Source: Bathymodiolus brooksi (Eukaryota > Mollusca > Bivalvia > Mytilida > Modiolidae). From it: DNA of 64,000 nucleotides. Below, one piece after another: positions 46,129-57,446 of this stretch. Made by a program: the position numbers and the translations under genes. The stretch's first letter is position 1. Every line of letters begins with the position of its first letter. Location: positions 34,135,103 to 34,199,102 of the forward strand of contig OY804575.1 of assembly GCA_963680875.1 (NCBI GenBank), given 5' to 3'. The notes under the pieces were generated by a model that was not told the DNA's origin, did not search any database, and was given only the letters and a program-made list of their open reading frames with translations.

Positions 46129-49100
46129 ATGGGGCTCCAAGATTTTATGTCAGAGTTTAGTAATCTAGACCCATCATGTAAGGGATTTGTAACAACAGAC
46201 CAATTGTTGGAATTTTATCAGTCTATATACTATAGTAGTATATCAGTAGAACAAATAGAGTCAGCAGTTAGTCAGATCTGTGGTACAACATCAGGCCGTA
46301 TTGCTAGACAACACTTTATGCCAGTTCTTGAAGAACTTGAACGCAGGCGTTCAATAGAAGAACAAGCATATTGGGACTTTCAAGCTCTTGATTACAAGGG
46401 AACCAACAGAATATCGCTGAAAGATGCTCTTATGATGTTTAGAGAATTCCATGCTGACAGATTCTCTTTGTATACATGGAAACAATTCTTGCAATCTCGT
46501 GATGATCCTGATGAAAATGTATATTTTGATGAGATAAGACTATGGTTATGCAATTACCCATCAGGGGAACCAGCATCTCAAGAACAGATAATCCAGGAAG
46601 AGAACCAGTTAGTTAGAAGACAATCAAAACATCAAAGTGATACAGTTAATAAATTAAAACAAATTCAAGTAAGTATATCATATGTTCTTGAATTGAATAT
46701 TGCACATTTCTTTGCATTTATAAAGTTTTATTCTGCATAGAAAGCTGATTTACATTGTAGCTAAGATCACAATGGAACAAGTTGTTGCTTCTTATATTAT
46801 TAAGTGGAATAGTGTTTTCTTTGCTGAAATGGAAATGAAAAGGTAAACATTTTTACTACCAAAGGAAACAAACTGAACAGAAAAAAGTGGTCCTAATAAC
46901 TTGAATTATTTTAAGACATTCATTTACAATATATATAAACAGAAAATTATCAAAAATCTAAGAATTTGTATCTACTTCATTTTCAGGACAGTCAGGAAGA
47001 ATTACATGAATATCTAGACAATGTTCAATACCATTCTCAGAGGAGGAAAAATAAGTGAGTTAAACAGTCTTATTTAATTGTCATAACCTGGTTTTGTACC
47101 TACCTCATTTAACTTTCCTTTTGTTTAAACAATAATATTTTATTTCATAGATATGATGTGCATAGTATACATATGCAAATTACAATAAGCAAAAATGATT
47201 CAGAAACAAGCTAAATTTTTTTTTTTTTCTAAATCTATTTCATTCCCTTTTGTTTTGACATCTCCAGAAAAAAAAATCTAACTTGATTTTGGTATATGCA
47301 TTAGTGGTTTATTTTTAATTACCAAGTTATGTGCATACAAACACAATTTTATACAAAACTGTTGAGAAAAACATTCTCTCCAGACTAAAATATAAAAGTT
47401 GAGTAATGACATGATATTTATAGATTATAATGAATACAGAGTAGATTTTTTGTGTTTCATTCATTACAGAACATCCCTAGAATAGATATTTTATTAATTA
47501 TCATCTTTTGTAATTCAGCAGTCTTATTGTAAAGACCTTGTGATTATTTAAAGTTTTTTAATCTGCAGGATATCCTTTATCAAATGCAGTTTAATTTGAA
47601 CATCTCTTTCAAAGATGGAAAAAAACATTTCTGAGTTACAAAACATGAGATGTTTTACTATTTTTCAACCTTTCCAAATATGAAATAAAAAATCCTATGT
47701 GTTTCCATTTAGGTTTAACAATGCAACATATAATTTATACCTCTGATCATCCCCACTGTTTCAATCTGACATCGGACAATATTTATCTAGTCTGTGTTAC
47801 TGTTACACTTTTCTTGTGGCAACATAATTGATTTGACATTTGCGGTCTACAGATAGAAGGCAATGCCAAACCCAGAGGGGACATGTTGAACTTGACGTTT
47901 TTAGAAATGATGTTAATTAAAAACTGTTCTGCACTCATTAGCTTTTCTGTAAATGGATCAATGATGTCTGGTGTCTTGAATATTTTTTTTGTAGTTGACT
48001 TATTACATTATTTTGTTATAAATAATAATATATGAAGAATTGAGTCGGTTGCCATTTTTTGAAATTTGATGTTACAATATTATATGTGTATAGCCTGTTT
48101 TCAGATGGGACAAACAAGGACTAGAAGCCATGTTATTTGATGATGGTTTAGAGGCAGATGACGAAACAACATCTACCAAACCTAAAGATAAGATAACCAT
48201 GTCTGATGTAAATGATGCTCTCTCACAGAAATATGACAAACTCAAGTCTAAGCTTCTGTGGGAAATGGCAAGAATGTATGCAGGTATTTCACTATTACAA
48301 AATATATGCCAAACTCTTTGATAAGCTTCTACATGAAAATGGCAAAAATGTCAGCAAGTTATTATCTTTTACACAATTTATAATCCAAATGCTAGTTTAG
48401 AATTATATTGGAAATAACAAAAATGTCAGCAGTTCATTCACTTTCACAAAATATGTTTCATGCTGTAGTATTAACTTCTATCTGATATTACCAAAATGTA
48501 ACAGGTAAAATTTGACATGATCATGTTTATTCTAATGGAATTGTCCAAGCTGCTTTGTACTAAATTTGCAAAACAGTAAGTCATTGAGAAATAATGAAAT
48601 GACAAGACCAGGTACTTAAAATAAATCTGAGTTTTTGCTCAAATTTAACCTAGTTTGTTGAGTGAAAATGGCTAAGATATGAGATTCTTTTGAGAAATCA
48701 GGGGGGTTAGGGTTATGGTGTTTAATGCCACTTTGAACAGTATTTCAGTTATATTCTGGCGGTCAGTTTTATTGATGGAGGAAAGCGGAGTACCTTGGGA
48801 AAACCACCGACCTGCCGCAAGTCACTGACAAACTTTATCACATGATGTTGTATCGAGTACACCTCGCCATGAGTGGGATTTGAACTCGCAACTTTAGTTG
48901 GTGATTGGTGATTACACAGGTAGTTGTAAATCCAACTACCATATGATCACGACCAAGACAGCCCCTGTTAGATTTTAGAGTATTGCAAAAAAAGAGCCTA
49001 TATGTATCATTAGATTCATATAAAATAACACTGAATATTTCAAATATGTAATTTTTCAGCTATGGAAAGTGACAGACAAGAGATTTTCCAACAGCTGTGT

Positions 49101-52100
49101 CGTGAGGAGAAACAATACAGTCGTGAAGGCAGTTTACAAGACAGAATAGATGGCCTACCTGGTTCTAGACTTAACTTAGCTGCTACCCTTATTGGACTGA
49201 TGGGAGAGGTCAAGTCACATGATATTAGAAGAAAGGAACAAGTAGAGAAAACAAGAGAAACCATGAGACAGCAAGGAATGAAAGAAAGTGACACTGATAA
49301 AGCTGTACAGATGGAGTATCAAGGAGTTATTAGTGGTAAGAAGTTTGATAAAAAATAATATACAGAGAAAGCAAATTAGCACCATCATAGATTATCTAAA
49401 ATAAAGGTTACATTTCTTCCCATGTCAGCATATTACTAATGATACTCTGTAAGAAATTCCTCTTGTGATGAGCAACTTGCCCCAGTTAATTATAACATTA
49501 CAATACTCATGTTATTGTATGTAGCAATGTGTAAAAGAGGTACTTTGTAACCAGGGGTGGAATCTTTCCTCCCAGCGTAGGAGAGGTCATTTTCTGACTG
49601 ACAAAAGAAGAAAGATGACTGCTCACCATGAGCGGGTAGTGGAGATTGGCACTCATTCACAGTACATGTAGTTGTAAATCTAACTAACATATGATCACGA
49701 TCAAAGACAGCCACCAAATAGATTTGGATGTGGACCATTGTTTAAAGATGTATCTTCTGTAATTGTTGAAAAGCATGAGAATATTTTACAAGAAGCATAT
49801 TTATATTGTTGAGGATTTGTTTATTTCATGACTTGACAAATACGGGGGAAATTATCATACCAACATCTTGGCTTATTTTATGCATCAGACCTTACACATC
49901 CTGTTACACTTTCAACTGATTTTTTTTTAATCGAGAAAAGCATTCAAAATTTTCAACAACATCATAATTTTAACAATATGCAGTGCAAAATAAAACTGAC
50001 CGCCATGATATAACTGAAATATTGTTGAAAGTGGCGTTAAACACCATAACCCTAACCCTGCAGTGCAAAAGTGGCAACAGTACTTTATATTATTTGTTTC
50101 AGGTGATGCAACTTGTGGAGCCTCACTGGTTGGTTTAATAGAGAGATTTAAACTTGAAAAGGAAGAGATGATGGCCATGATAAGATCCAAGGTCAGTGTG
50201 TCCTCATTTACCATGGAGAATGAATACTATAGGTTGCTAAGACAACACATCCTGTTAACAGAAGAAGCAGGTTTCCCAGCAGTATCAGTTGCTGTAGGTT
50301 TGGCTGAAAGACAACAACAATATAAATCAGATAGGTAATTTGTTTAATTTTTAGGGTTGGATAAATGATTTTAGTGTTTAGTAAACTTGAAAAGAGAATG
50401 ATAGGAATGTATTTTGACAAGAGGTGGTGTAAAATGATAATTACCTTATTAACTTAATTAAACTCAGTTATGGATGGAATTTAAATTAATTTAATTGTGA
50501 AAAAAAGTCTTTAAGATTGTAAATTCTGAATAATCAAAAGAAGTCTGAAAGATAGTAAATACTGTATAACTTCCAAATGTAACAGTTGACCATGTATAGA
50601 TTTTCAAATTCAATTTAAATATAAGAATAGTATATATAGATCCAATGTTCTGACATAGTCTAATTGCCTGATGAATACTCTAAATTATTTTGGTCTATAA
50701 CTATTATACAAATGATTTTTCTTGTTTTAAAAAAGGAAAAAAAAATTTAAATTTCTTTTATAGTGAAAAAAAATACCTGAAAATCTGACAAAAATAAAAA
50801 TTTAAGAAGCAATACTTACTGTATGTACAGTGGCAAATACAACAGAAATTTACCAAACTCTCAACAATATATAGAATTAAAAAAGATATAAGTTAAAATA
50901 ATTATTGATAATAATTAAAACAGCTTCCTATGTTATTCATGTACTTCCATAATAAATCTTCAATCCAAGCTTCTCTAGTTATTGCATACATATCATGAAA
51001 CATTTTGCTGTATTTTTTTTTAAACCTTGATATCATGCCTATATGTCTGAACCTCTACTTGGTAGCATATTTTTGCTCCCAAATTTCTGATTTATACGAG
51101 AGTATATATGATATATTGCTGTTCTTCATCCTGTAGTTACTGTGAGAACTTCAGTGAAAGACATAAATTAATTTGATGTTTTTAGGGAACATGACTGGGA
51201 CAGGGGAAGAGCAGAGAGACTATCACAGATCAACTTAATGGAAAGGAAAGGCAGAAAACCCCAGCATACACCAACAGATATAGTTGACACTAACAAACTA
51301 GATGACATGGGGTTGACAGATCTGAAACAACACTTAATTAAAGAAATTGTACAGAAACATTTCTTTGAGAGAGAGGTAAGGCATCAACTTATATCAAGTA
51401 AGACTTGTACATAAACTTTGTATATAGGTTTGGAATATATATGTGAGATCTTAACACAAGTGAAAATATTAGACAAGGCAATCTCTGATACCAGGGTCTA
51501 ATATTTATTTTCTATGTTAATTTTTAAGGCAGATCTCTGTTACCACTGTCTAAGATTTAATATCTAAGATGAGGTTAAAGAGAGGTCTAAGGTGTTTATT
51601 CTTATTTCTCACTTTCAAATTTAAGAGGGCCCGGGTGGCTCAATGAGTTAGGTAGTTAGATTACCTAACAACTCATACAAGCCTATCACCAATACGGCGT
51701 GGGTTCGCGCCCGGCTTTGTAGATTACAAAAAAAGAGTGCACTCGACTCGCAGCCGCAAGTGATAAAGTTTACCAGTTGCTTGCCCATGGTTGGTGGTTC
51801 TCTCCGGGTACTCCGGCTTCTTCCACCACTAAAACTGGTCACCATGATATAGCTGAAATATTGCTGAAAGTGGCTTTAAAACACCAAAAATCTAAATCAA
51901 TTCAAATTTAATTGCTTTTGACAAAATAAAATGGAGAATATAAACAATGTTAAATGCTTGACACTAAATTGTACTATGAAATTTGTATTAAACATTATTT
52001 ATTTTAAGGCAATGATAAACATGTTACAAGGCAGAGAAAGTGAACAACAAAGGAAGAAGGCATACCAAATGAGTAGCCAGGAAAGAAAAAAGAGACTTAA

Positions 52101-55100
52101 AGTTCTGAGGAATCAACAAACTAGCTGGTCACAATCTAACTCAAATGACACGAAACATCTTCATCAAATACTAATGGAAGGTATTAATTATTTATAAAGA
52201 TAAATGTCTAATATGTTAGTAGTATGAAGAACAGCAATAAAATGTTGTTTCTTAATTTTGGATTTTTATGTCCCCGCCACTAAGTGGCTGGGACATATAG
52301 TGTTACCCATGTCCATAATTGCGAAATAAAACAGTTGTTAACACTTTTTTTCGCTATGCTTTGAGATATTGACTTGATATTTGGTATGTGGGTGTATAGT
52401 GATATGTTACAGATCGAGATTATGTTTCGTTCCGGTCCAATGATTTTTGGCTGAGTTTTGGACTTTGAAATTTGGCCAAATATTTAGTTGTCACCACTTT
52501 TTTTCGCTATGCTTGGAGATATTGACTTGATTTTTGGGATATAAGTGTATAATGATGAGTCACAGATCAAATTTACGTTTCGTTCCGGTCCAATGATTTT
52601 TGGTCGAGTTATGGCCCTTGGACTTTGAAATTTGGTCAAATTGGTATATGAGTGCATAATGATGAGTTACAGATCAAGTTTACATTTCGTTCCGGTCCAA
52701 TGATTTTTGGTCGAGTTATGGCCCTTGAACTTTGAAATTTGGCCAAATATTTAGTTTATTTCACTATGATTTGAGATATTTTTGGTATGAGAGTGTATAA
52801 TCATAAGTTACAGATCAACTTTGAAATTCACTTGTTATTCTTAGCCTATTACTTAGGGAATTAAAAAAGGGTGAAACATTTGCGAGCCTCTTTAATATTC
52901 ACGGCAGGGACATTCGTGTCATTCCGACACATCTAGTTTCCTATAGTATCTGATGGATTTTCTTTAGCTTACATCCATTTCTTTTCTTGTTAAATGTTGA
53001 TGGTATATTTATGATGTACTGGCTATAACTAATTATATTCCTAATACAGACTTTTTGAAATTTGTTTTGATTTTGCTGGACATAGGTCCAGCACCCAGGA
53101 ATTTTCTGCTGGACCTACATTTTTTATGTAAAATTGTTTTAAAGCCAAGCAATGTCATACCATTATTATTATTTTAGTCTAGCAGAGCACTTTCTGTATT
53201 TAACTTCATTAGTACTGGTAGAGGCCTAAAAATAGGAAGACCAATCACCATCCAGAATAAACCAAAAAGTTGAAACCATGCACCAAAAAAGAGTAGCCAA
53301 ATCCAGCTAGGGATACCCTCAAACTTTGAAAAATTTACCAGATTTAAAACATAATTTTTTTTATTTTTATTGAGATTACAATAACAATATTCTAAAAGTC
53401 ATTAGACTCTCTCAATCTCCTGGGGTGGCACTGGCTGTTTTATGTTTGCCCGGCTGAGCTCCGTCGTAATGCTTCAGGAACGACCACATTTTTATGATCG
53501 ACACAATTGCCATGTTGCCGGAACTGTAAACAAAATTCTAAATAGAAACGGATTCGGTGAAGGGAACGATACAAATCAGGGACGTCGTGTTTTTTTATTT
53601 TATTAATTTTTTGGGGGCTTTTCACTCTAAAAGATCATCTTACACATCACAATATATTCAAATATATTTATTTTCATGACAGTTACCAATAATATTTACC
53701 AAAAACAGATAAAATATCACGTATTCAATGCGGTTACGAATTCCGAGTTGACTGAACTTGTTCCGGTATTTACAATACGACCTGCATTTCCGACTTCCGT
53801 TAAGAAAGTAAACACATCATTCAAAAATGTTTGGCGGACATGTAGTCCGAGATTCCTCTGTCGTTTAACGGCATTGATAATCTTGCTGTAGCCGTTCAAC
53901 GACAGAGGGTGATACATACGGAAACCATCAAATTTGCCTCACAGCCATAGTATCGGCACATTTCCACGTTTCGTGGCTATCGGATTTTATTTTCTATCAT
54001 AAACCTTATATAAATCGCTTCACCAATCATTTTTCTATTCATTCATAACCATCTTACCCTCAGAAAGTGGTGTTACACTCCATTACAGCACGATTTTGCC
54101 TTAGATCCTATTATTCCGCCATTTGACTTCCATTTTCGAATCTACACACGTGATCTCGCGATACTAACTGAATGATGACAGCAACGCATTGCATGATGGG
54201 AGCTAATTAATGCAGCGTGCCAAATTATTTGGAGCATTATTTGCATACGTAAACAACATTCAAATCACATGGAAGACGATACATTTAAGCGTATTCTGCA
54301 GGACAAACAGTCCATCTACAGATCAAAGAAGAGCAGAAGGAAATTATACAGAATGTGTTGGAAAGAAAAGATTCAATGGCAGAGTGTTACCAACGGGCTT
54401 CGGAAAGAGCATGTGTTACGTTCCCCCTTTTTGTTTTTGGACAAGGTACTACATTTTTTTTTTCTTATGGTTATCTGTAATTCACTAAATTTGCTGTTAA
54501 AATCATTACCAATCAATGTAATCAACTGTATTAAATTTTATCTTAATTGTTCTGCCTTAACAGGCGCCTATGATTGGCAATAAAAATATTTGTTTGTTTG
54601 TTTATATGCAAATTATCTCCCATGATACATTGCGGTAATCGTAGTTTTCTCGTAGTCACGTGACAAATGTTTGAAAAATGGAAGACAAATGTCGAAATCA
54701 TAGGTTCTAAGGCAAAATCGTGCTGTAATGGAGTGTAACACCACTTTCTGAGGGTAAGATGTTTATGAATGAATAGAAAAATGATTGGTGAAGCGATTTA
54801 TATAAGGTTTATGATAGAAAATAAAATCCGATAGCCACGAAACGTGGAAATGTGCTGACCCAGAGTTGGAGAAGCAAATCCGCTGTTTTCCGTATGTATC
54901 ACCCTCTGTCGTTGAACGGCTACAGCAAGATTATCAATGCCGTTAAACGACAGAGGAATCTCGGACTAGCGGACATGGAGATCGGCATTATCGACGTTAT
55001 TGGCAGTCCTCATGATTTTCTGCCCCCTAGGTCCGATAGGTCCGACGAATTTCAAAAACTCTGCTAATATAAAACGCCAAACAGTCCATTTGTAAAACTG

Positions 55101-57446
55101 CTTAAATTAAGATCTAATTGTAATTTTAGCTGTTGCCATATATAGTGAAGTAAGAAGAGAAGAATTACTTCCTACAGCTAAAACTCTTACCGATGAAGTA
55201 GTATTAGAATGTGTTCTGACTGATCTTATACAGAGACAGGAAGTGGAATTTGAAGCAAGTCTAGAACAATTTGTTACAAAACAGGTACATGATAAATGTA
55301 AACTGTACATATATTGGAATATGTTTTAGTGTTTAATCCATCAGATAGTTTTACTGAAACAGTGAGTCAAGTCATCACTTAAACTACTAATGATTATTTC
55401 TATAACCTGTACAGAGTGTTGAGTCTCTGGATAAAGGAGATATTTTAACATCTTTATTTGAAAAATTGTCAAATATAGTTATTAAATATACATTTAAGAA
55501 GAAAAATGAATCAAAATTTTACAGATAATGTTTAACAATGAACTTTACATGAGAAAGTGTAACAACTCTTTAACAGATCCTCCGTGTTGTTTCTAAGATC
55601 TCTTGGTCTAAGTGCTAAAACTTGTCTCAATGATACAGCTGGCAAATTGCTAATAATTTCAAGAATTAAAAATAAGAATAAAAATAATGCTTTGAAAATG
55701 ATTTGACATTGTTTAAATTTTACCTTACCTCAGGGTGGACTTTGAAAGTTATTTAATAATCTTATTATCTATGACATTTAAATTACCCTTTTTTTTTATT
55801 ATATTATATGATTTCAGTTTGTTTAATTCTATACTAATAGGGGCAACCATGTCCAGTGCACACTATGGCAAGGTGTACATTGATATACAGTTAAACCTGT
55901 ATTAAGAGGTCACCTTTGGGACAAAGAAAAAGTGGCCTTTTATGACAGATGGCTTCTTAAAAGAGGTTCAATTGATATGAAATTATCTATGACAGGACAA
56001 GAAAAAAGTGACCTTTTAATACAGGTGGCTGCTTAACAGAGGTGACCTTTTAGGCAGGTTTGACTGTAGTCCTATATGATAAGCTGATCAGTAACTTACA
56101 GCAGGTCACTGGTATTATGCAGATCCATCAATATACTATGCCAAAATTTCATGACCAAAAAAGTTACCATTATCATTAATAACGGTAATTAGAATAGTGT
56201 AAAAAGTTATGTTAAACACTCATAATCCTAATCATAATCTTTAATTTACTTACAGGTAAAATCTTTTATTATTTACTTACAGGTAAAATCTTTAATTATT
56301 TACTTACAAGTAAACTCTTAATTATTTACTTACAGGTAAAATCTTTAATTATTTACTTACAAGTAAACTCTTAATTATTTACTTACAGGTACAATCTTTA
56401 ATTATTTACTTACAAGTAAACTCTTAATTATTTACTTACAGGTACAATCTTTAATTATTTACTTACAGGTAAAATCAGATGTGATACATCAGATTAAAAA
56501 AGAAAACAAGATTCGTGTTAAAGAACATTTTGATAATATATCTTTCGTTACCTTGGGAACAATAGAGATTTCAGCAGAAGATAAGGATTACATTGATGCA
56601 TTAGATGTCAAATATGATACCTTACGTAAAAATATCTTGAGGATGGGACTTCAGTATAAGATGGGCTCTGAATGGAAACAGTAAGTCTTAGAAGTATGCT
56701 TTTTAGCTCCCCTGACATGAAGACTCAGGAGAGCTATTGCCATCACTTGGTGTCTACCAACCGTCAAATATTGCTGCTGTTACTAAAAATAGAAATACAG
56801 TTGACTTCTTAATTGCAAAATTCGGATTTTGAGTTTTCAAACCCAATAAAATGGTAGACCTAACAGAAGTACAGTGAGACTTGATGTAGTGAATTTCCAG
56901 TTTAGACTGATTTTTCCATTTTCCTACTGTTAATAATACCTTTAAATCCAATTGAATATACAGTGAGACCTGTCTTGGTTTCTAAAAAGAGGTTTATTCT
57001 ACATAGTTGACAAAGAGTTGTCATATTTTAAAGTTGTCTCACAAATGAGGATGGTCTATCAAGATAGGATTCATTGTAACAAAGTTCTGTTAAAACTATT
57101 AGCAACTAATCTTGAAGGGCCCTAGAAGTTTTACTGTATTAAAACATTTAAATACATTCCTTTATATTTCTTGTAGAAAAAACAATGAAAACTTTTTCTT
57201 TTTCTTTTCATAAACCTTCAATAGTATATATGTATCTTTTTCTTATGAAAACCACATTTTAATACAATATAAAAAAACAATTTTATTTTTGGAAATTAAG
57301 AACTACAGTTTCATTGTATTTCCCTTCACAGGTTGAATGACAAAGAAAGAAAGAAACATCTGAAAGAAAAGGAAAAAGAAGAAAGAAAACTGAGAGGACA
57401 AGGACAGTTAGAGGAAATGGAGAATCTGATAGGTCCTAAATCAAAG
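46129..57446 (+). CDS. EF-hand-like and coiled-coil protein, ten coding exons, 3' part beyond the window
   Basis: Exons: 46129-46668, 46987-47054, 48105-48283, 49060-49335, 50103-50334, 51186-51375, 52009-52180, 55130-55284, 56469-56680, 57332-57446. All junctions are GT-AG and all phases agree, giving 713 codons without a stop. The ATG follows a 5' UTR piece that starts at 46102. Residues 1-140 contain degenerate EF-hand loops ([12 protein letters not shown] at 14, [12 protein letters not shown] at 88, [12 protein letters not shown] at 125) lacking several calcium ligands, so calcium binding is doubtful. From about 150 the protein is mostly charged helix with probable coiled coils, ending in the basic [20 protein letters not shown]. 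No signal peptide or membrane segment is seen, so a cytosolic or cytoskeletal/ciliary role is possible, but I do not recognise the family. Introns hold SINEs, a tandem repeat and a foldback. The exon 9 acceptor and the exon 10 donor lie in tandem repeats. Confidence 0.85.
48700..48968 (-). mobile_element. SINE (family B), full-length copy in intron 3
   Basis: Read on the minus strand: the head around 'tggtcgtgatcatatggtag', 'ggtagttggatttacaac', 'gagttcaaatcccactcatg', then 'ggtcggtggttttcccaagg', the module 'actgaaatactgttcaaagt' and the end 'ataaccctaaccc'. This is the clearest copy and defines the order of parts. Confidence 0.75.
49620..49728 (-). mobile_element. SINE (family B), head fragment in intron 4
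   Basis: The plus strand shows 'tgtagttgtaaatctaacta' and 'catatgatcacgatcaaaga', matching the inverted head of the copy at 48700-48968. The 3' module is absent here. Confidence 0.5.
49991..50058 (+). mobile_element. SINE 3' module with 12-bp target duplication, intron 4
   Basis: Only the 3' module ('atataactgaaatattgttg', 'gtggcgttaaacaccataac') and the CCCTAACCC tail are present. TGCAGTGCAAAA stands directly on both sides (49979-49990 and 50059-50070), a clear target-site duplication from a 5'-truncated insertion 44 bases before exon 5. Confidence 0.8.
51622..51900 (+). mobile_element. tRNA-derived SINE (family C), copy 2, intron 6
   Basis: The head 'gcccgggtggctcaatgag' and 'acggcgtgggttcgcgccc' (box-B-like) precede 'ttgcttgcccatggttggtg', 'ccaccactaaaactggtcac' and the module 'atatagctgaaatattgctg'. 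It matches the copy at 26408-26680. Confidence 0.8.
52265..52935. repeat. Tandem repeat, about 120-150-bp unit, about four copies, intron 7
   Basis: Units share 'tttcgttccggtccaatgat', 'ttttggtcgagttatggccc', 'gactttgaaatttgg' and 'gatattgacttgat'. The block begins 'tatgtccccgccactaagtg' and closes 'gacattcgtgtcattccgac'. Typical of dispersed, internally tandem bivalve repeats. Confidence 0.75.
52936..53834. other. Intron 7, no gene recognised
   Basis: Nothing beyond short ORFs without domains (53440-53625, 53676-53891). Confidence 0.35.
53835..54982. repeat. Foldback: inverted arms of about 370 bp around a helicase remnant, intron 7
   Basis: The arm 53835-54202 and the inverted arm 54612-54982 share 'cctctgtcgtttaacggcat', 'ccgttcaacgacagagggtg', 'cacatttccacgtttcgtgg', 'accctcagaaagtggtgtta' and 'attgcatgatgggag'. 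The outer parts are nearly identical and the inner parts more diverged. The spacer is about 410 bases. The ORF at 54852-55067 and its inverted partner at 53717-53917 both read [18 protein letters not shown] because they lie in the arms; no protein family is recognised. Confidence 0.85.
54269..54460 (+). pseudogene. RecQ-like helicase N-terminal fragment, frameshifted
   Basis: The start [15 protein letters not shown], then in another frame [17 protein letters not shown], then in a third the Walker-A block [15 protein letters not shown] (about 54385-54430), fit the Q motif and motif I of a superfamily-2 DNA helicase of the RecQ type. At least two frame changes separate the pieces, and nothing downstream follows. 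It lies between the arms of the foldback, so it was probably carried or captured with it. Confidence 0.6.
55285..56249. other. Intron 8, no gene recognised
   Basis: AT-rich intron sequence with three loose repeats of 'aaaaagtggccttttatgac' / 'gaggtgacctttt' type near 55905-56055. Confidence 0.4.
56250..56475 (+). repeat. 26/27-bp minisatellite that contains the exon 9 acceptor
   Basis: Nine copies of 'tttacttacaggtaaaatc' or its variant with 'acaagtaaactc' alternate, with periods of 27 and 26 bases. The last copy supplies the acceptor ttacttacag of exon 9 (56469) and the first codons GTAAAATCA. Each upstream copy with 'acttacag' has the same acceptor-like sequence. Confidence 0.85.
56681..57331. 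other. Intron 9, no gene recognised
   Basis: Ordinary AT-rich intron. The minus-strand ORF at 56754-56951 has no domain. Confidence 0.4.

Noticed and set aside
51622..51720. Possible tRNA gene
   Set aside because: Box-like motifs are present, but the sequence is the head of a dispersed SINE with a shared 3' module, and no proper cloverleaf was found. The same applies to 26408-26500 and 60-145.
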